Below are positions 43,157 to 54,748 of a stretch of DNA of 64,000 nt, piece by piece. This stretch comes from Nothophoma quercina. Lineage: Eukaryota; Ascomycota; Dothideomycetes; Pleosporales; Didymellaceae. The position numbers were made by a program, and so were the translations under genes. The notes beneath the pieces are model-generated. The model had not been told where the DNA came from, did no database searches, and saw only the letters and a program-made list of their open reading frames with translations. Each line of letters begins with the position of its first letter. The first letter of the stretch is position 1. The stretch spans positions 124,001-188,000 of the forward strand of contig JAKIXB010000038.1 of assembly GCA_021642125.1 (NCBI GenBank), given 5' to 3'.

Positions 43157-44080
43157 GCAGTGAAGGACACCTTCGAGGCCTTGGTCGGTCAGTGTACATG
43201 GTTGTAGGCAATGAGTACATAAGGAATGTATGTCAATCATGTGCTACCTTTGCCAAGTTCTTTATTGAGTTTGCATATTGATCCCGTACAAAACTTCTCC
43301 TGTCTTCTTAGTCACCTCATGATCCCCTTACCATCTTAGTGCTATAATGAGACTTTGAGATTCCCATCCATATAGCAAAGGCCGAAGCTCGGCTCCAGGG
43401 CCCCATTGATGCTGTGGATCTCTAGTCGCCATGACTCGCGTGCAGTAAGTATACTGAGCTTTATCCGTTTCTATCCGAAGCTCTTGACTGTAGCATGTTG
43501 CGAATGCGATTCTGCCGCGTGCTACTTTGCCGACGATTTGTTGGCTGCTGTGGGTATTGAAGTTCGTGCTGACAGCATGATGTATTCGTGGCGTATTCGA
43601 ACTTTGCGTAACTGGGGGGATTGCAAATCTCAGGCTCGGGTATATTGTGTAAGACCGAGTTGATGGAAGATGTATATATGTTCGTCATGCGGGTTTCGGG
43701 ATTGATCGAGCTCCTGCTCTTATGTCCGAGAATGATGCCGAAATCGACCGGGAGAGGAAGAATGACGACTGCGACTGCTGTCGGCAAAGGGGCCAGAAGT
43801 CAACGATACCAAAGTCGGAACGGCTGAATCTTCAAGGTGGAGATATAGGTCCGGAAGCCAAGTTCAAAGGTCCGCCGTTACCGTCCAACGGTTAACGCCT
43901 TATTCACTTCTGTTACTCGTAACAGCTAGCGCCTGATCCCTGTACGCTAGTGGGCCCGTTGTAGTGGATCGACGACATCATAATTGGCATACATCTCGCA
44001 GATATATATCAATATCGACCATCCCTCACGATTCGGAGAACTCTTGACTTGGACTCTTAATATCTTCGAATCATTTAACA
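43157..44080. other. Gap upstream of the short-chain dehydrogenase
   Basis: A 924-bp interval without a recognised gene. A TATATAT stretch at 44001-44010, about 75 bp before the start codon, is a candidate TATA element for the dehydrogenase. Confidence 0.4.
44001..44010 (+). promoter_or_regulatory. Possible TATA element of the SDR gene
   Basis: GATATATATC, about 70-80 bp upstream of the ATG at 44081. Position and composition fit, but TATA-like strings are common in intergenic DNA. Confidence 0.3.
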
Positions 44081-45042
44081 ATGGCGCCCCTCGAAAAGTC
44101 TCCCTTCCCATCAGACAGTGGCTTTGACTTCGTCGGCCTCAACAACCTCCATGATGATATCTACCCATCCATCGATCCATCCAAATCGATCAACCTCCAC
44201 CAGCCCGGCAAAGTTGTTCTGATCACAGGAGCTGGTCGTGGTATTGGTCGCTCCATGGCAATCCAGTACGCCCACGCCAAAGTCTCTACTATCATCCTGT
44301 GCGCACGAACTGCGTCCGAGCTCGATGAAGTAGAAGCAGCAGTCAAGCAAGTAAACAGCGACGTAAAAGTGCGCAAAGAAACCATCAGTGTCACAGACCG
44401 CGCTGCAGTTCAAGACCTTGCACAGCGAGTGCAACAGGAAGTCGGCCGTCTGGATATCCTCATCAACAACGCAGGTCTCTCACGCCCCTGGGAGCCCATC
44501 GGAAATACAGACCCAGACGACTACTGGCAGGTGCTGGAAGTCAACCTCAAGGGACCATTACTTCTAGTCCATGCATTCCTGCCTCTGTTGACTAGCACTG
44601 CATCCAAGCACTCAACACACGTCAATGTCATCAACGTGACAAGTATCGGCGCTGTGACCGTAAAACCCGGCGGAAGCTCGTATGCGCTTGCCAAACTGGC
44701 GTTGCAGCGGATGAGCGAGTTCATTGGGCTGGAGTATGGGGATAAGGGCGTGGATGTTGTGGGGTTGCATCCAGGTGCTATACCGACGAAGTTAGCAAAC
44801 GTCATTGACGAGATCAAGCCTTGTAAGTAACACACTGAGGGGTTGTAGACACATCGCTAACAGATGCAGATTTGACCGATACACCGGAGCTCACTGGCGG
44901 CTTTGTCGTCTGGCTGACCAGCCAGAACAGGGACTACTTGAACGGGCGGTATGTAGCAGCTACGTGGGACGTTGATGTTTTGGAGAAGATGAAGGATCAA
45001 ATTGTCGAAGGCGACAAGTTGAAGATGAAGTTGGTTGTATGA
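44081..45042 (+). CDS. Short-chain dehydrogenase/reductase
   Basis: NAD(P)-dependent oxidoreductase of the classical SDR type, 304 aa in two exons (intron 44823-44869). Cofactor motif VVLITGAGRGIGRSMA (TGxxxGxG), ILINNAG (NNAG), and active-site Ser and YxxxK in VTSIGAV...GGSSYALAKLALQ. LHPGAIPTKLAN follows as the usual PG motif. ILCARTASELDEVE places Ala-Arg after the second strand, which suggests NADP preference. The ~45-residue N-terminal extension before the Rossmann fold carries no obvious targeting signal. The substrate is unknown; no pathway genes are adjacent. Confidence 0.9.
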
Positions 45043-45266
45043 GGGACGTAACATTTCACAAGGCTTCAGTGAAGCTGAGAAACATACCCCGAAACATCCA
45101 ATAACCTTGACTTTTCCCGTGTGCTGCACCGTAGATTGAGTGCATCTTCTTAATGGTCCGCCTGTGGAGATCTTCTGTCTTGCGTAGTACTGTGCTTCAG
45201 TGTACCTCGAGTCGGTCGCGCTTTCTGGTTTTCCCCTACGGTCTTCGCCCAAAGCCGCTTTCACCT

Positions 45267-45698
45267 TCACACCAATGGCAGAGTACCTCCATAACCCGCG
45301 CAGCCCAGCGCAAATAACACCAGGACGATACCGCATACCATCGCGAACGCAACCGCCGCAGTCAGCACAGGCTCCTCCTGCCAGTGACGACGCCAATTGA
45401 GCCCTTCCTCTTCATACGCGCCTTGTTTAGCTCTCGCGGTAGCTACAGTGGTACCAGTAACTCCATGCTCGGACGGTGCTTCACCTACAGCGCGGTGGAT
45501 GACTGTATCCTCCTCAGATGCCGATGATGTAGGCGAAAACGCGCGACGCCCGAAAGTAGTGTAAGAACCATGGCCGCTCGCAAAAGGATCTTGAGCATAT
45601 GCGCGTGGGGCGTGATGTGGCAGGGGTTGGACGAATGGCGGGTTCCAGTCGGGGAGCTCGTAGCCCTCGTTCGTGTTGTGTGTGTTGTGTGTGCTCAT
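45267..45698 (-). CDS. Small hypothetical protein with C-terminal transmembrane helix
   Basis: Single-exon, 143 aa, no recognised family. The soluble part is Pro/His/Tyr-rich (EGYELPDWNPPFVQPLPHHA) and then Ser/Thr-rich with acidic clusters. One strong hydrophobic helix near the end (VLTAAVAFAMVCGIVLVLFA) is followed by a short Gly tail. Likely tail-anchored. A pseudo-coherent start (ATG 45698) and stop make a real gene probable; the function is unknown. Confidence 0.5.
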   Translation of the reverse strand: MSTHNTHNTNEGYELPDWNPPFVQPLPHHAPRAYAQDPFASGHGSYTTFGRRAFSPTSSASEEDTVIHRAVGEAPSEHGVTGTTVATARAKQGAYEEEGLNWRRHWQEEPVLTAAVAFAMVCGIVLVLFALGCAGYGGTLPLV

Positions 45699-46051
45699 GG
45701 TGAGGTTGTGTAGCTGTGTTGGCTGCGTGGGTGTTCAGATCGAGCTGAGGAGTTGGGGATGTAGGTTTCTGAATCAGAAACGGGGTGGGCGCGCGAGGCT
45801 AAGTAGGCGAGGGCGTATTGACGGTGAAAGACAGAGTGTTTGGAGCGACGTGAAAGCGGACTAGCTCGTCACTCACAGGCTTTGATCCAGCTTGTAAGCA
45901 CGCTCAAATTGTTGGAGCTACCTCCAAGCAGCAGCAGTAATTACCACTTACACCAATACCCTTGTAGGGTAATCCGCGATCAGAATGACAAACACCATAG
46001 CACTCCCTCTCCTTCCTCAGACTTCCCCCTCCCCACCCCTCATACCCGCCT
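45699..46051. other. Gap between two small membrane-protein ORFs
   Basis: About 350 bp, promoter for the 45267-45698 ORF and 3' end of the next. No other element seen. Confidence 0.4.
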
Positions 46052-46393
46052 TCACTTCCAATCTTTCATAGCAACCCAAACCCCCACGCCTACCCCTACA
46101 CCCATCAAAAGGCATACCAGCGTTCCGATCAAGTACACCAGGTAACGCTTAACCCTCTCCCTCGCTTCTTCACCTCCAACCTCTCGCTCAAAATAGCTAG
46201 TACCTACAACAGTATTACCTGTTCTACTTTGCTCCCGCACCCGGGTCATTCTTGTCATTTCGTGGCCGTTGTCAGGTACGCGACGTCTGGGAATGAAGTT
46301 GCGGGTAAACCACTGTCTGAAGCCCTCCCAGATAGACGCTGGGTTGGTTGGAAAGGGCGTTAGGGGTGTGGGTACTGGTTGTGTGGAATTCAT
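46052..46393 (-). CDS. Small hypothetical protein with C-terminal transmembrane helix
   Basis: Single-exon, 113 aa, not recognised. A Pro/Thr-rich start (NSTQPVPTPLTPFP) is followed by an amphipathic, aromatic-basic segment (WEGFRQWFTRNFIPRRR) and one helix, YLVYLIGTLVCLLMGVGVGV, ending AMKDWK. The Gly-Val repeat in the helix could favour helix packing. It lies in tandem with the preceding small membrane protein. Confidence 0.45.
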   Translation of the reverse strand: MNSTQPVPTPLTPFPTNPASIWEGFRQWFTRNFIPRRRVPDNGHEMTRMTRVREQSRTGNTVVGTSYFEREVGGEEARERVKRYLVYLIGTLVCLLMGVGVGVGVWVAMKDWK

Positions 46394-46632
46394 ATTGATC
46401 TTGACTGTTAGCGAGTGAGACTACGATGAGGAATTGACTCATGTTATACTAGTCCTAAAGTGTTTGCTGCTTGTGAGGAATAAAGACTTTGACATTTGTG
46501 GAATGTTCGAATAATGTGGAAGCGCAAGCCCAGGCTCATATCGTCAACAATGGAAGAGGTATGCAACGATGTCTTTCCACACCATCCTTTTGTACATCGA
46601 GTCGTCTACTTCATTAACTAACATCGAGACAT

Positions 46633-49600
46633 CTAAAAGATGTCCTCCAATCCATGCTGATCCCACGAGCTCTCGCCTCTAGCAACACTATCCCTGATCT
46701 TCCAATATTGGTGATTGAAGTCCCAGAACTCCTCACCAGTAGTTGCATCCCTGGTCTTTGTGAACCACTTGGGCACAAACTCCTCACCCCTCTCCTCTCG
46801 CTTTCTCCTTGTTGCTCTTTGCTTCTCTTCTACCCGATTCTTCTCCGTTGCTGCAAAGTCATACGCACCATCCTCCATAGCACGCTGGTCCGGTCTCAGT
46901 CTGGTATCGGTCGGCGCAACGACGGGTCGCAGCTTGTCGTTGATATCGTTGAGCGTGACGACGAAGGGTGTAAGGTTGAACGGAATGCCAGTGGGGCGCT
47001 CGTGTGCCTGCCAGACAAGGAAGGCCTTGTTGTCGTCATGTTTGCTTGCCTTGCCACCCTTGTCAATATCTGCATCCTCGAAGCCAGGCGTGAAGCGGGC
47101 GTAAATCTTGTCGTTCCAGCGACCGCCGATGGACCAGCGAACGCGGCCATCTGCACCGAGCACCTTGCCGACGACTTGGTATGCTGATGAAGCCTTCCAG
47201 CCGCGAGCCTTGAAGTCAAGTTGGCACACCTCGCCGGTAGTCCAGTTTTTGACTTCCATGGGACCGTAGTTGTCGACGACGGGGTTACCGGTGATGATGC
47301 CGATGACGGAGGATGTGACCTTCTTCCAAGTGTACAATTCCTCCTTGCCGCCTGCTGCGGTGGGACGGAGACGTAGGAACCAGGTACCGAGCGGGTTAAT
47401 ATCGAAAGATTTGCCATAGAACTTAGACCTCACGGCAGACTCGCCGTAGTAATCCCATTTTGCTGCCTCGGCGTACGCAGCGCCGATGGGCGGATGATGG
47501 CTGACTTGTTCGATGAAGAAGCGGAAGCCCTTGTCAGGCCTGGCGTATTCGAACGATTCACCAAGGAGAGGGTTGAAGGGCTTTGCGACACGACCGATGG
47601 TCGAAGCATACTCCGAGGCAGCGAAGGCAGCCACATATAGCATGCGTTCGCTGGAGTCTTCGCGCTCGGCAGCGACATCCAGCAGATCGGTGTATTCCAT
47701 GTCTTCGGCGCAACGTTGCAGAAGCGAAGTAGGCTCGTTGAAGGACACAGGCAAAGTCATCTTGGTCATGTCCTTGCCAATCATAGACTTGAGAATACCC
47801 TGTACATTGTCAGCATTATCGGTACAGGGGATGTGTTCGTTCGAACTTACCCAAAGTGAGATTTTCGGCCTGTCGTCGGCGTCCATGGCGAGCTTCTTGC
47901 GCGGTCCATCTTCGTAGCCCTTGAACCCTGTTGCGATCTCTCTGTGCTTTTGTTCGAAAACATCGCCACCTTCGTGGGCAGGTGGTGCCACAGAAGGCTC
48001 GCGCTCTTCCTTCTGATGCACACCAGGCATCTCGACAACCTCGACCTCACCGGCGCCAACGGCATCGAAGAACTCTTCGTCGTCTTCCGACTCGTCATCC
48101 GAGATCTCCGCAGCAAGATCAGCAAGAGTAGCCTTTCTCTTGACCTGACCTCCGAAGTCGGGCTTAGACTGAGCGATCTCTTCTTGTTGCTTCTCATTTT
48201 CAGGCGCTTCGACGAACTCGTCGGTATCCTTAGGTGCGAGTCCCTGACCCTCGTAGTCCTCCAGCGCCTCTCGCAAAGCCTTCTTTGTTTTGCGTCGCTT
48301 CTCCTCAGACTCGCCAATCTTCTGTTCAAGCTCTTCCTGCTCTCTTGCGACCTTCGCCATACTGTCCTCCCACATGCGGCGCACATTGGCCTCACGGTCA
48401 AGACGATATTGCCAGTAGGCGTCGCGATCCCTCGATATGCGGAGCAAGTCTCCAATCAATCCCTTGAGGTTGCCAATGGCAGAATCGTAGGAGGCCAAAG
48501 CTTGGATCATTGCAGGGTCGGCAATCTGCATCGTGGGATTCTTCGCCTTTTCAGCCTGTAGTGCAGAGGAGACTGATGTCAGCAAGTCAAGTTGCAGTTT
48601 CGCAGACTGAGCTGTGATGTTGAATGCATCCTTGTTCTGCGGCTTCACTTCGTGACTGCTGTCATCATCGTTGAAGTCATCGTCATCATCATCGTCGACC
48701 GTAGGGGCGCCCAGATGGCTAGTATACCGGCCCAGCTCTGGCGCACCCAGGCTAGGTTCGTATGCGCTTCCAGGATCTTCTGTGTACGAAGGGGCGGAGC
48801 GTGAAGTCGTATCGAGGGTGCTGAGCGGCACACCAAGGGTATTGGAGGTGGGAGGCGCTAGGTTCCTGGAGCTAGTCATCCTCGAGCTGGTGAGGCTGGA
48901 AGAATCGCCTTCCTTTGAGAGCAGCTCCACCTTGGCCTGCTTCAACGCCTCCTGGTCTTGTGTCGCACGTTTCTCCTCTTCGCGCGCCTCATCCTTCGCC
49001 CATTGGATGGCATTGTTAAGTGCCCAGTACCAGCGCTTTGCCTCAACCTGGTGGTTAGCCTTCAAGTGATACTTGACTGAGGATTTGCCGTGGATCTCAA
49101 AGCGCTGCTTGTCTTGGGGGTCCATGTGGAGCTTGCCGATACGCATGTTGATGGCACCACGGCATGCAGAGCCGGTGTCATCTAGCAGAGTCAGCTGGTG
49201 AATGTCAATTTAGGGACACATTGCTTACCCTGGTGCTTGTAATAACTGAGAACACCATCTTCGAGAACAAACCATCGTAGCTTGTAGCCGCTTGTGTAGT
49301 TGGTCCACTTCTTAAGATAGCCCTTCATTTCGCGCGACTCCTTCGCACCCATGCCAGTCTCAGCGGGGTTCGCTCCAGGTTGAGCCTGACCAGCAAGAAT
49401 CGTCTTCTCTTGGATGCCTCGCTGAGCGGCCGCAGCCGCGGGTGACCGCTTCAAGATCGCGCGTGTACGGTCGTCCTTGGTATAGTCCTGTGGAAGCTTG
49501 CCCTTGCGATCACGACGGAAAGGATCTGCGCCGTTCAGCAGCAGGAGCTGTGCCAGCTTCACATCCTTGTTCTTGGCTGCTTGGTGCAGAAGCGTTCCAC

Positions 49601-50580
49601 CCGCCTCAACGACGGTTGGATCTGTCGCAAACTCTCCACCATTGACGTCCAACGTGCTCTGTACGCGTCCGTCTTGTAGTACCGACTCCAGAGTATCCAA
49701 ATCCCCAGCACTAACTAGTTGTTGTATCCTCTTTACGTTGGTATCGATGTAGATAGAGCGGGCCAGCTGCAGCTGCTGGAAGATGTCCGGCGTGCGAGCG
49801 AGATCCAATGGAGTCTGGCCGTTGTAGTTCGTGATGGAATCGTTGATACCAGGCTGGTCGAGCAGCAGGCGCACAACAGGTGCACGACCAAGTGTTGCTG
49901 AGAGATGGAGGGGCGTGTTGCCGTCGCGGTCGCGGCCATTGACGTCGATCGGCGAGTCTGGCGCGGAAGTTGCGTTGGACAGGACGAACTCGATAACGGG
50001 CAATTCGGCACATTGGATGGCTAGGTGTAAAATGGAGGTACCTTCAGTACGCGCATTGGGCAGCGAGAGCGATGTCCTCGCTCCCTCGGCATCGCTCGAA
50101 CCTGACTGCTCACGAATTGCCCTCGATATGGCAGCCGTGTCGCCGTTGCGCAGCGACTCGAACACTCGGAACAGCTTGACCGACTGCTCGATCGACCCAC
50201 CTTTGACGGTAGGCGATGTTGGGGATGCGGGGTGCTGGCTGCTGCTGCTCTCGCTGGGCCCGCCTGACGTCGACATGGCGGGAGGCATGTTTGGCTGCAG
50301 CTTCTTCGAGAGACTGCGTTGGTGGCCCGTCACTGGAGAGCTCAGCGAAGCTTGCGACGAGTTGGGCGGCGAGTTGTTGGCCGTGTTGGTCGTGCTGGCC
50401 TCTGCGGACGTGGGTGCTCCTCCTTCGGTCTTCGAGGTCACTCTGCTCAGCATGTTCTTCACGCTCTGCGACTTGGAGCGCTTGTGTCTTCGCGTGGATG
50501 TCAGTATCGGCCAGAGTCTGACATGTGCATGTTCCCCGCCATCGCACTGCACACCAGCCTTGGAGCACTTACTCTGCCAT
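46633..50580 (-). CDS. OSH2: Oxysterol-binding protein, Osh1/Osh2 type (ankyrin-PH-FFAT-ORD)
   Basis: Lipid-transfer protein acting at ER contact sites. Four exons encode 1254 aa; introns are 47800-47850, 49182-49228 and 50488-50572. Exon 1 is only 8 nt, placing MAE before HKRSKSQSVK. Order of modules: ankyrin repeats (about 145-330, GTSILHLAIQCAELP, GNTPLHLSATLGRAPVVRLL, GGTLLHQAAKNKDVKLAQLL); a PH domain starting MKGYLKKWTNYTSGYKLRWF; coiled coil; a FFAT motif in an acidic context (DDEEFFDAVGAG), which binds VAP proteins; and the sterol/PI4P-binding ORD, with ISLWGILKSMIGKDMTKMTL and the OSBP signature EQVSHHPP near residue 965. Complete and apparently functional. Confidence 0.95.
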
Positions 50581-51523
50581 GGTCGCCGTGATTGGGCACA
50601 ACAGGCGCCCGTTGCCGGCCAAGAAGCACGGCCTGCCTACTGGAACGTGGAGGGCGGACCGGTTCGATTGGGTGGGGAGCTGTAGAGACCTGTGTACATA
50701 TAATAAGAGGGCTAAAGATGCTGCTGATGCTCCTGGCGAGCGGAGTGCTGGACTTTTGTTTGCTTCACATCTCACAGCTCGCGCTCGTTCAGTAGCGGCG
50801 GGGCTTCTACGTCAACCCGTGTCTCGGGCCTATCATAGCCCATGGACCAGCTTCTCTCCCACTAGCAACGGGTTGGATATGGCGCACATGGCGCCGTCGA
50901 TTCCAGTTTGCAGCACAGCCTTGCCTTCGGTCACTTTAGTGATGGTTCGTTGGGACGCTGAACCCTGGTGATCAACCTGATCGCTGCTTTGTAAGGAATA
51001 CCACCATAAAAGATCTTGAAACGTGGAGAGCACGTGCGTACTCGACACACGCCTGCCCAAGCAGCATCTCGGGTACCGATATCAACCATCTTCCAATTTG
51101 AACTTATGCATCACCGACTGCATGCCCAGATGTGAAACGACCAAGGGCCATCATGTGCGGTGCCCACTCTGAAGTCTTTAGTTCTGCCTGGATCAGGAAA
51201 ACCTCAGGCCCTGGACTATTCATCTTGGGGAGCACACGACTTCGTCTTGAGATAGTCGACTTCAGATCGTGTAGGAGCGATAAGCATGCTGTCGAACACT
51301 GGAGTCATATAAAATCTAGCACGGGAGGCGAACGTTAAAGTGTCGAATCAGTGTAAGCATCACACGGCAGTAAAGTGAACATTGGCAACAGCTGTCGACT
51401 GTCATGAACTTTTGGTCATTCCTTCGTCTAGCATGGCCGTGATGGATACCTAGCCAAACAATTCTCATGCCTAACTAGGCCCGGGTATATACATCCCTCC
51501 ACATCGCGTAATCCAAAACTAGT
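50581..51523. other. Gap between OSBP start and RPS22 stop
   Basis: A 943-bp interval including the OSBP promoter. No gene, RNA or repeat recognised. Confidence 0.45.
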
Positions 51524-52134
51524 CTAGTAGAAGAAACCGAGGATCTTGCCGGCAACGTGCTTGCGGCGAGCCTCCTCGTGGTCCATGATACCAGCGGAGG
51601 TGGTCAGGACGATGTAACCGAACTGACGAGAGGGGAGGAGCTTGACAACCCACTTCTCGACATCGCGGAGCTGGACGTTGTAGCGGGGGGAGATGACACC
51701 GGTCTTGTTGATGCGGCCGTTAAGCTGGATGACGATCTTGCCGTTGCGGTGGTCATCGACCTCCTCGAACTCGCCAATGTAGCCTGATGAAAATGTCAGT
51801 TGGGTGAAAATTGGGTATGTTGCGCAAAATTAAACATCGGACATCATGGAAGGGTTCCGAGGATGTGTAAGTTCTCCGCAGTTGATATACCGGACACTTA
51901 AAGCCCAAAGACCGTAGAGAAGACAGGATCATTGGGAAGTTATCAGCCCGGAGAGGGGTTGAAGAACCAGATGTATGCGCAACAGGGAGAGTTCGACGTA
52001 CCGTGACGCTGCATGACGGTCAAGAACTTGACAATGACCTTGGAGGAAGGGCGGATCATGACCTGGCGCTTGCCGGCCTTCTCGGCGTTGTTGATGGCGT
52101 TGAGCGCATCGTTGAGGACGGAAGTCTTGACCAT
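51524..52134 (-). CDS. RPS22: 40S ribosomal protein S22/S15a (uS8)
   Basis: Small-subunit body protein binding 18S rRNA. Two exons yield exactly the canonical 130 aa: MVKTSVLNDALNAINNAEKA, GKRQVMIRPSSKVIVKFL, intron, then GYIGEFEEVDDHRNGKIVIQ and the end SAGIMDHEEARRKHVAGKIL..FFY. The intron (51784-52001) is 218 nt, four times the local norm. In budding yeast one RPS22 copy has intron-encoded snR44 (H/ACA). I could not identify a box pattern here by eye, so this is only a place to look. Assignment is certain. Confidence 0.97.
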
Positions 52135-52796
52135 TTTGGCGGTTTATCGAAGATTCTCAATGGCAAGGGGCGACTGAGGTATCTGCACAAAAATTGTGGT
52201 TAGCCTCCAGAAGCCAGAGCGTGGAGAGTGCCCTCAGCCAGCAGCTTTAGAGGGTTCTTCAGCTCTTGTCGCAGAGGGGAGCAGTGTCAGGCTCATCCTT
52301 TCGGACGAGCGCGATTGCTTCCCCTTGGCTCTCTGAAGGGCACTCGTGGGAACATACAATAACCTACCTCGTGAGGATGCGGATGGGATAGCGAAAGACT
52401 TGCGTGACCAGCGATGGAAAAGTTCGAGGGTGCCCAAGGTGGATTTTCGCGTTCGCTAGCGTGAGTGGGCGCCAAGCCGTTAGCTGGCAGGTGCGTCGGG
52501 TGATTCCCGCCGTGGATGCCTCACGCCAAACCACCATCTTGACCCTGAGTTTTGCACATCACCAACACTGCATGTAGAGAGCTTCAGATGCGTGTTTGTA
52601 ACAGGTCGGCTCATGCGCCATGTGTGCCACACATCAGAGATTCTCAATCACACATTTGCCACCCTAGACACGCCCTCACGTGCTCCCGCGAGTCCGCAAT
52701 ATCCTTAGTCATGACGTGCTATCTCTCCCGCGGTTGTCTTTGCCTCTCAAGCCCTCACAAGCATTCAGTTTCCTAGCGTCAAGTTTCATATCCATC
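52135..52796. other. Divergent promoter region of RPS22 and the LysM gene
   Basis: A 662-bp interval between outward-facing genes. No motif could be assigned with confidence. Confidence 0.45.
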
Positions 52797-53672
52797 ATGA
52801 GAGAGCACTCCAAGTTCGAGGCTTGCTGCACTTGTGCAACGCTGCTGTCCTCCATTCCTCCAACTTACGATGAGAAGACCGAGAAGCCGTCACAGTTCGA
52901 GCGCCGGCTCGACTGCTGCGGACGCGCCATATGCGCTCGTTGCTTGACTGACAATCCTCGTTTCGCAAGCTACTGTCCTTTCTGCCAGATATCAACCGGT
53001 CCCTCCCCACTGCCTGCCCAAGGCCTACGCGACCCGCCTACGTATTCGCCACACGCCGATGAGAAGGTGGAAGATGAGCTGCCACCATACACAGAATACA
53101 ACGCCCTGCAGCCGCCACTGGAGAAGTCAAGAGACTCAGACAGTGCGCCTGATGTGCTACATTTCGTCGACCAGAACAATGACTCGATAGCGTCACTATC
53201 TCTTGCCTACGGTGTGCCTCCAGATGCATTGCGCCGGGCGAACAAGATGTTTGCAGACCATCTGTTAGCTGCACGCAGGACAGTGTTGATACCTGGAGAG
53301 TACTACAAGGGCGGTGTCAGTCTTAGTCCTAGGCCGCTAGAGGGTGAAGAAGAAGAGATCAAGAAGACCAAGTTGAGAAAGTTTATGGTTGGCTGCAAAG
53401 TTGCCGAGTATGTGCTTCCCTTGCATTCATGTATGCATGGAATGTCATAGTTAGAAGGCTGACCGGCGCGCAGATACGATGTCGCCCTCCTGTACCTTGA
53501 GCAAGCGAGCTACAACCTCGAGGCCGCCATGAGCGCCTTCAGGGCTGACGAGAAATGGGAGAAGGAACACCCTCTACAAGCAGCGAAGAAGGGCAAGGTG
53601 CCTGCGCCGCAGAGTTCCGGGAAGCGAAGATGGTTCGGCGGGAGTGGTGGCGGCATCACTGGCCAGCTATAG
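52797..53672 (+). CDS. Intracellular LysM protein with N-terminal Cys-finger
   Basis: Two exons (intron 53408-53473) give 269 aa. Residues about 9-62 contain many paired Cys: FEACCTCATLL, RRLDCCGRAICARCL, SYCPFC, spaced like a treble-clef or RING-like zinc finger. A LysM domain follows at about 124-170 (LHFVDQNNDSIASLSLAYGV, PDALRRANKMF, LLAARRTVLIPGEYY). The C-terminus has a short helical UBA/CUE-like block (DVALLYLEQASYNLEAAMSA), then a basic Gly/Ser tail. With no signal peptide or membrane helix, this is not a secreted chitin-binding effector; it resembles the intracellular eukaryotic LYSMD type. A ubiquitin-related role is inference from the module order alone. Confidence 0.82.
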
Positions 53673-54748
53673 AGGCGCCAGCTGATCACTGCATAATGGT
53701 AACCCAAGGGTGGCAACACGGGCGTTCGGCTGGGTTTCATTTTGTCTTCTGCTAGCTCCAGCATCACAGTGCGAGTACTTGGAACATCTCCCGGCGTTAC
53801 TGATGATATGGGTAGACTCGCTACATACCTTCTGAGTTCGAAAGTATACAATCACATCGCAACATCGATCTCCTTCCACCCTGCGTCACTTTCCTGCGGT
53901 ACTCAACTGCGCATGTATCCGTCGCGACTTCGTCTTCAGTTCTTGCCGTCTCCTGGTGTTGCTGGTCGGTGCCTTTCTTACATTTTGTTCTCCGGCCAAT
54001 CGTAGCGCGGCGTTACCAACGGCCCACCCATATTAAGCGCCGAACCTCACACCCCTGCACACATCCCTCGAAGCGCTGTCCATGCATTCATTGGTTTCAG
54101 AAGTTCGACAATGCTCACAGACAGGCGATCTTGCTCGCTCATTCGCTAGATGTTCAGCGCCCTTCACGCCTGTAGCCTCATGTGTGCTAGTCTGTGCAAC
54201 AAGCGGAGCGACACGGCAGCCATGGTGTTTAAATGCACGTCCAAAAACGACTTCACGAACGAATAGAAGGCCTCATACCTGGTCTGCAAGAATTGAATGT
54301 GCTAAATGCCCTCTTCCGGCAAGATTGGCTGCAAGCTGCACCCCAAAAGCTCCTTTCCTCGTGCCGGCATGCGTTTACGCGCTGAGGAGTACCAACAGCA
54401 TCGCCAACCGCAGAGCCGCTACCCTTGGTAAGCGGCAACGCAGATGACTGTCGACTCTGTACCTCAGCATGGCTATTTTAGGACTTGACATACCCGCATG
54501 GGGTACAGATCCGCTTGAAACAACGACTGCGACCACCTTGTTTTAAAGCATTGTCAACCCCCCTCTAATCACCAACATTCAGGCACCTAGAGGCGATTTC
54601 TATTTCTTGTCGTTCATTCGTTTCAAGGGTCAGGTACTCCTATACAAACGACTTCTGTACCTTTTACACCTTACTTACAAGGTCGTTGTCGCTGCCACCA
54701 CGGGACCTTCCACCACACAACAGGAGATATAATCGTAAATCCGCGACC
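53673..54748. other. 1.1-kb intergenic region
   Basis: Upstream of the four-TM protein gene. No recognised gene, RNA or repeat. Confidence 0.45.

Noticed and set aside
52797..53672. Secreted LysM effector
   Set aside because: No signal peptide; the N-terminus is a Cys-rich finger and the protein looks cytosolic.
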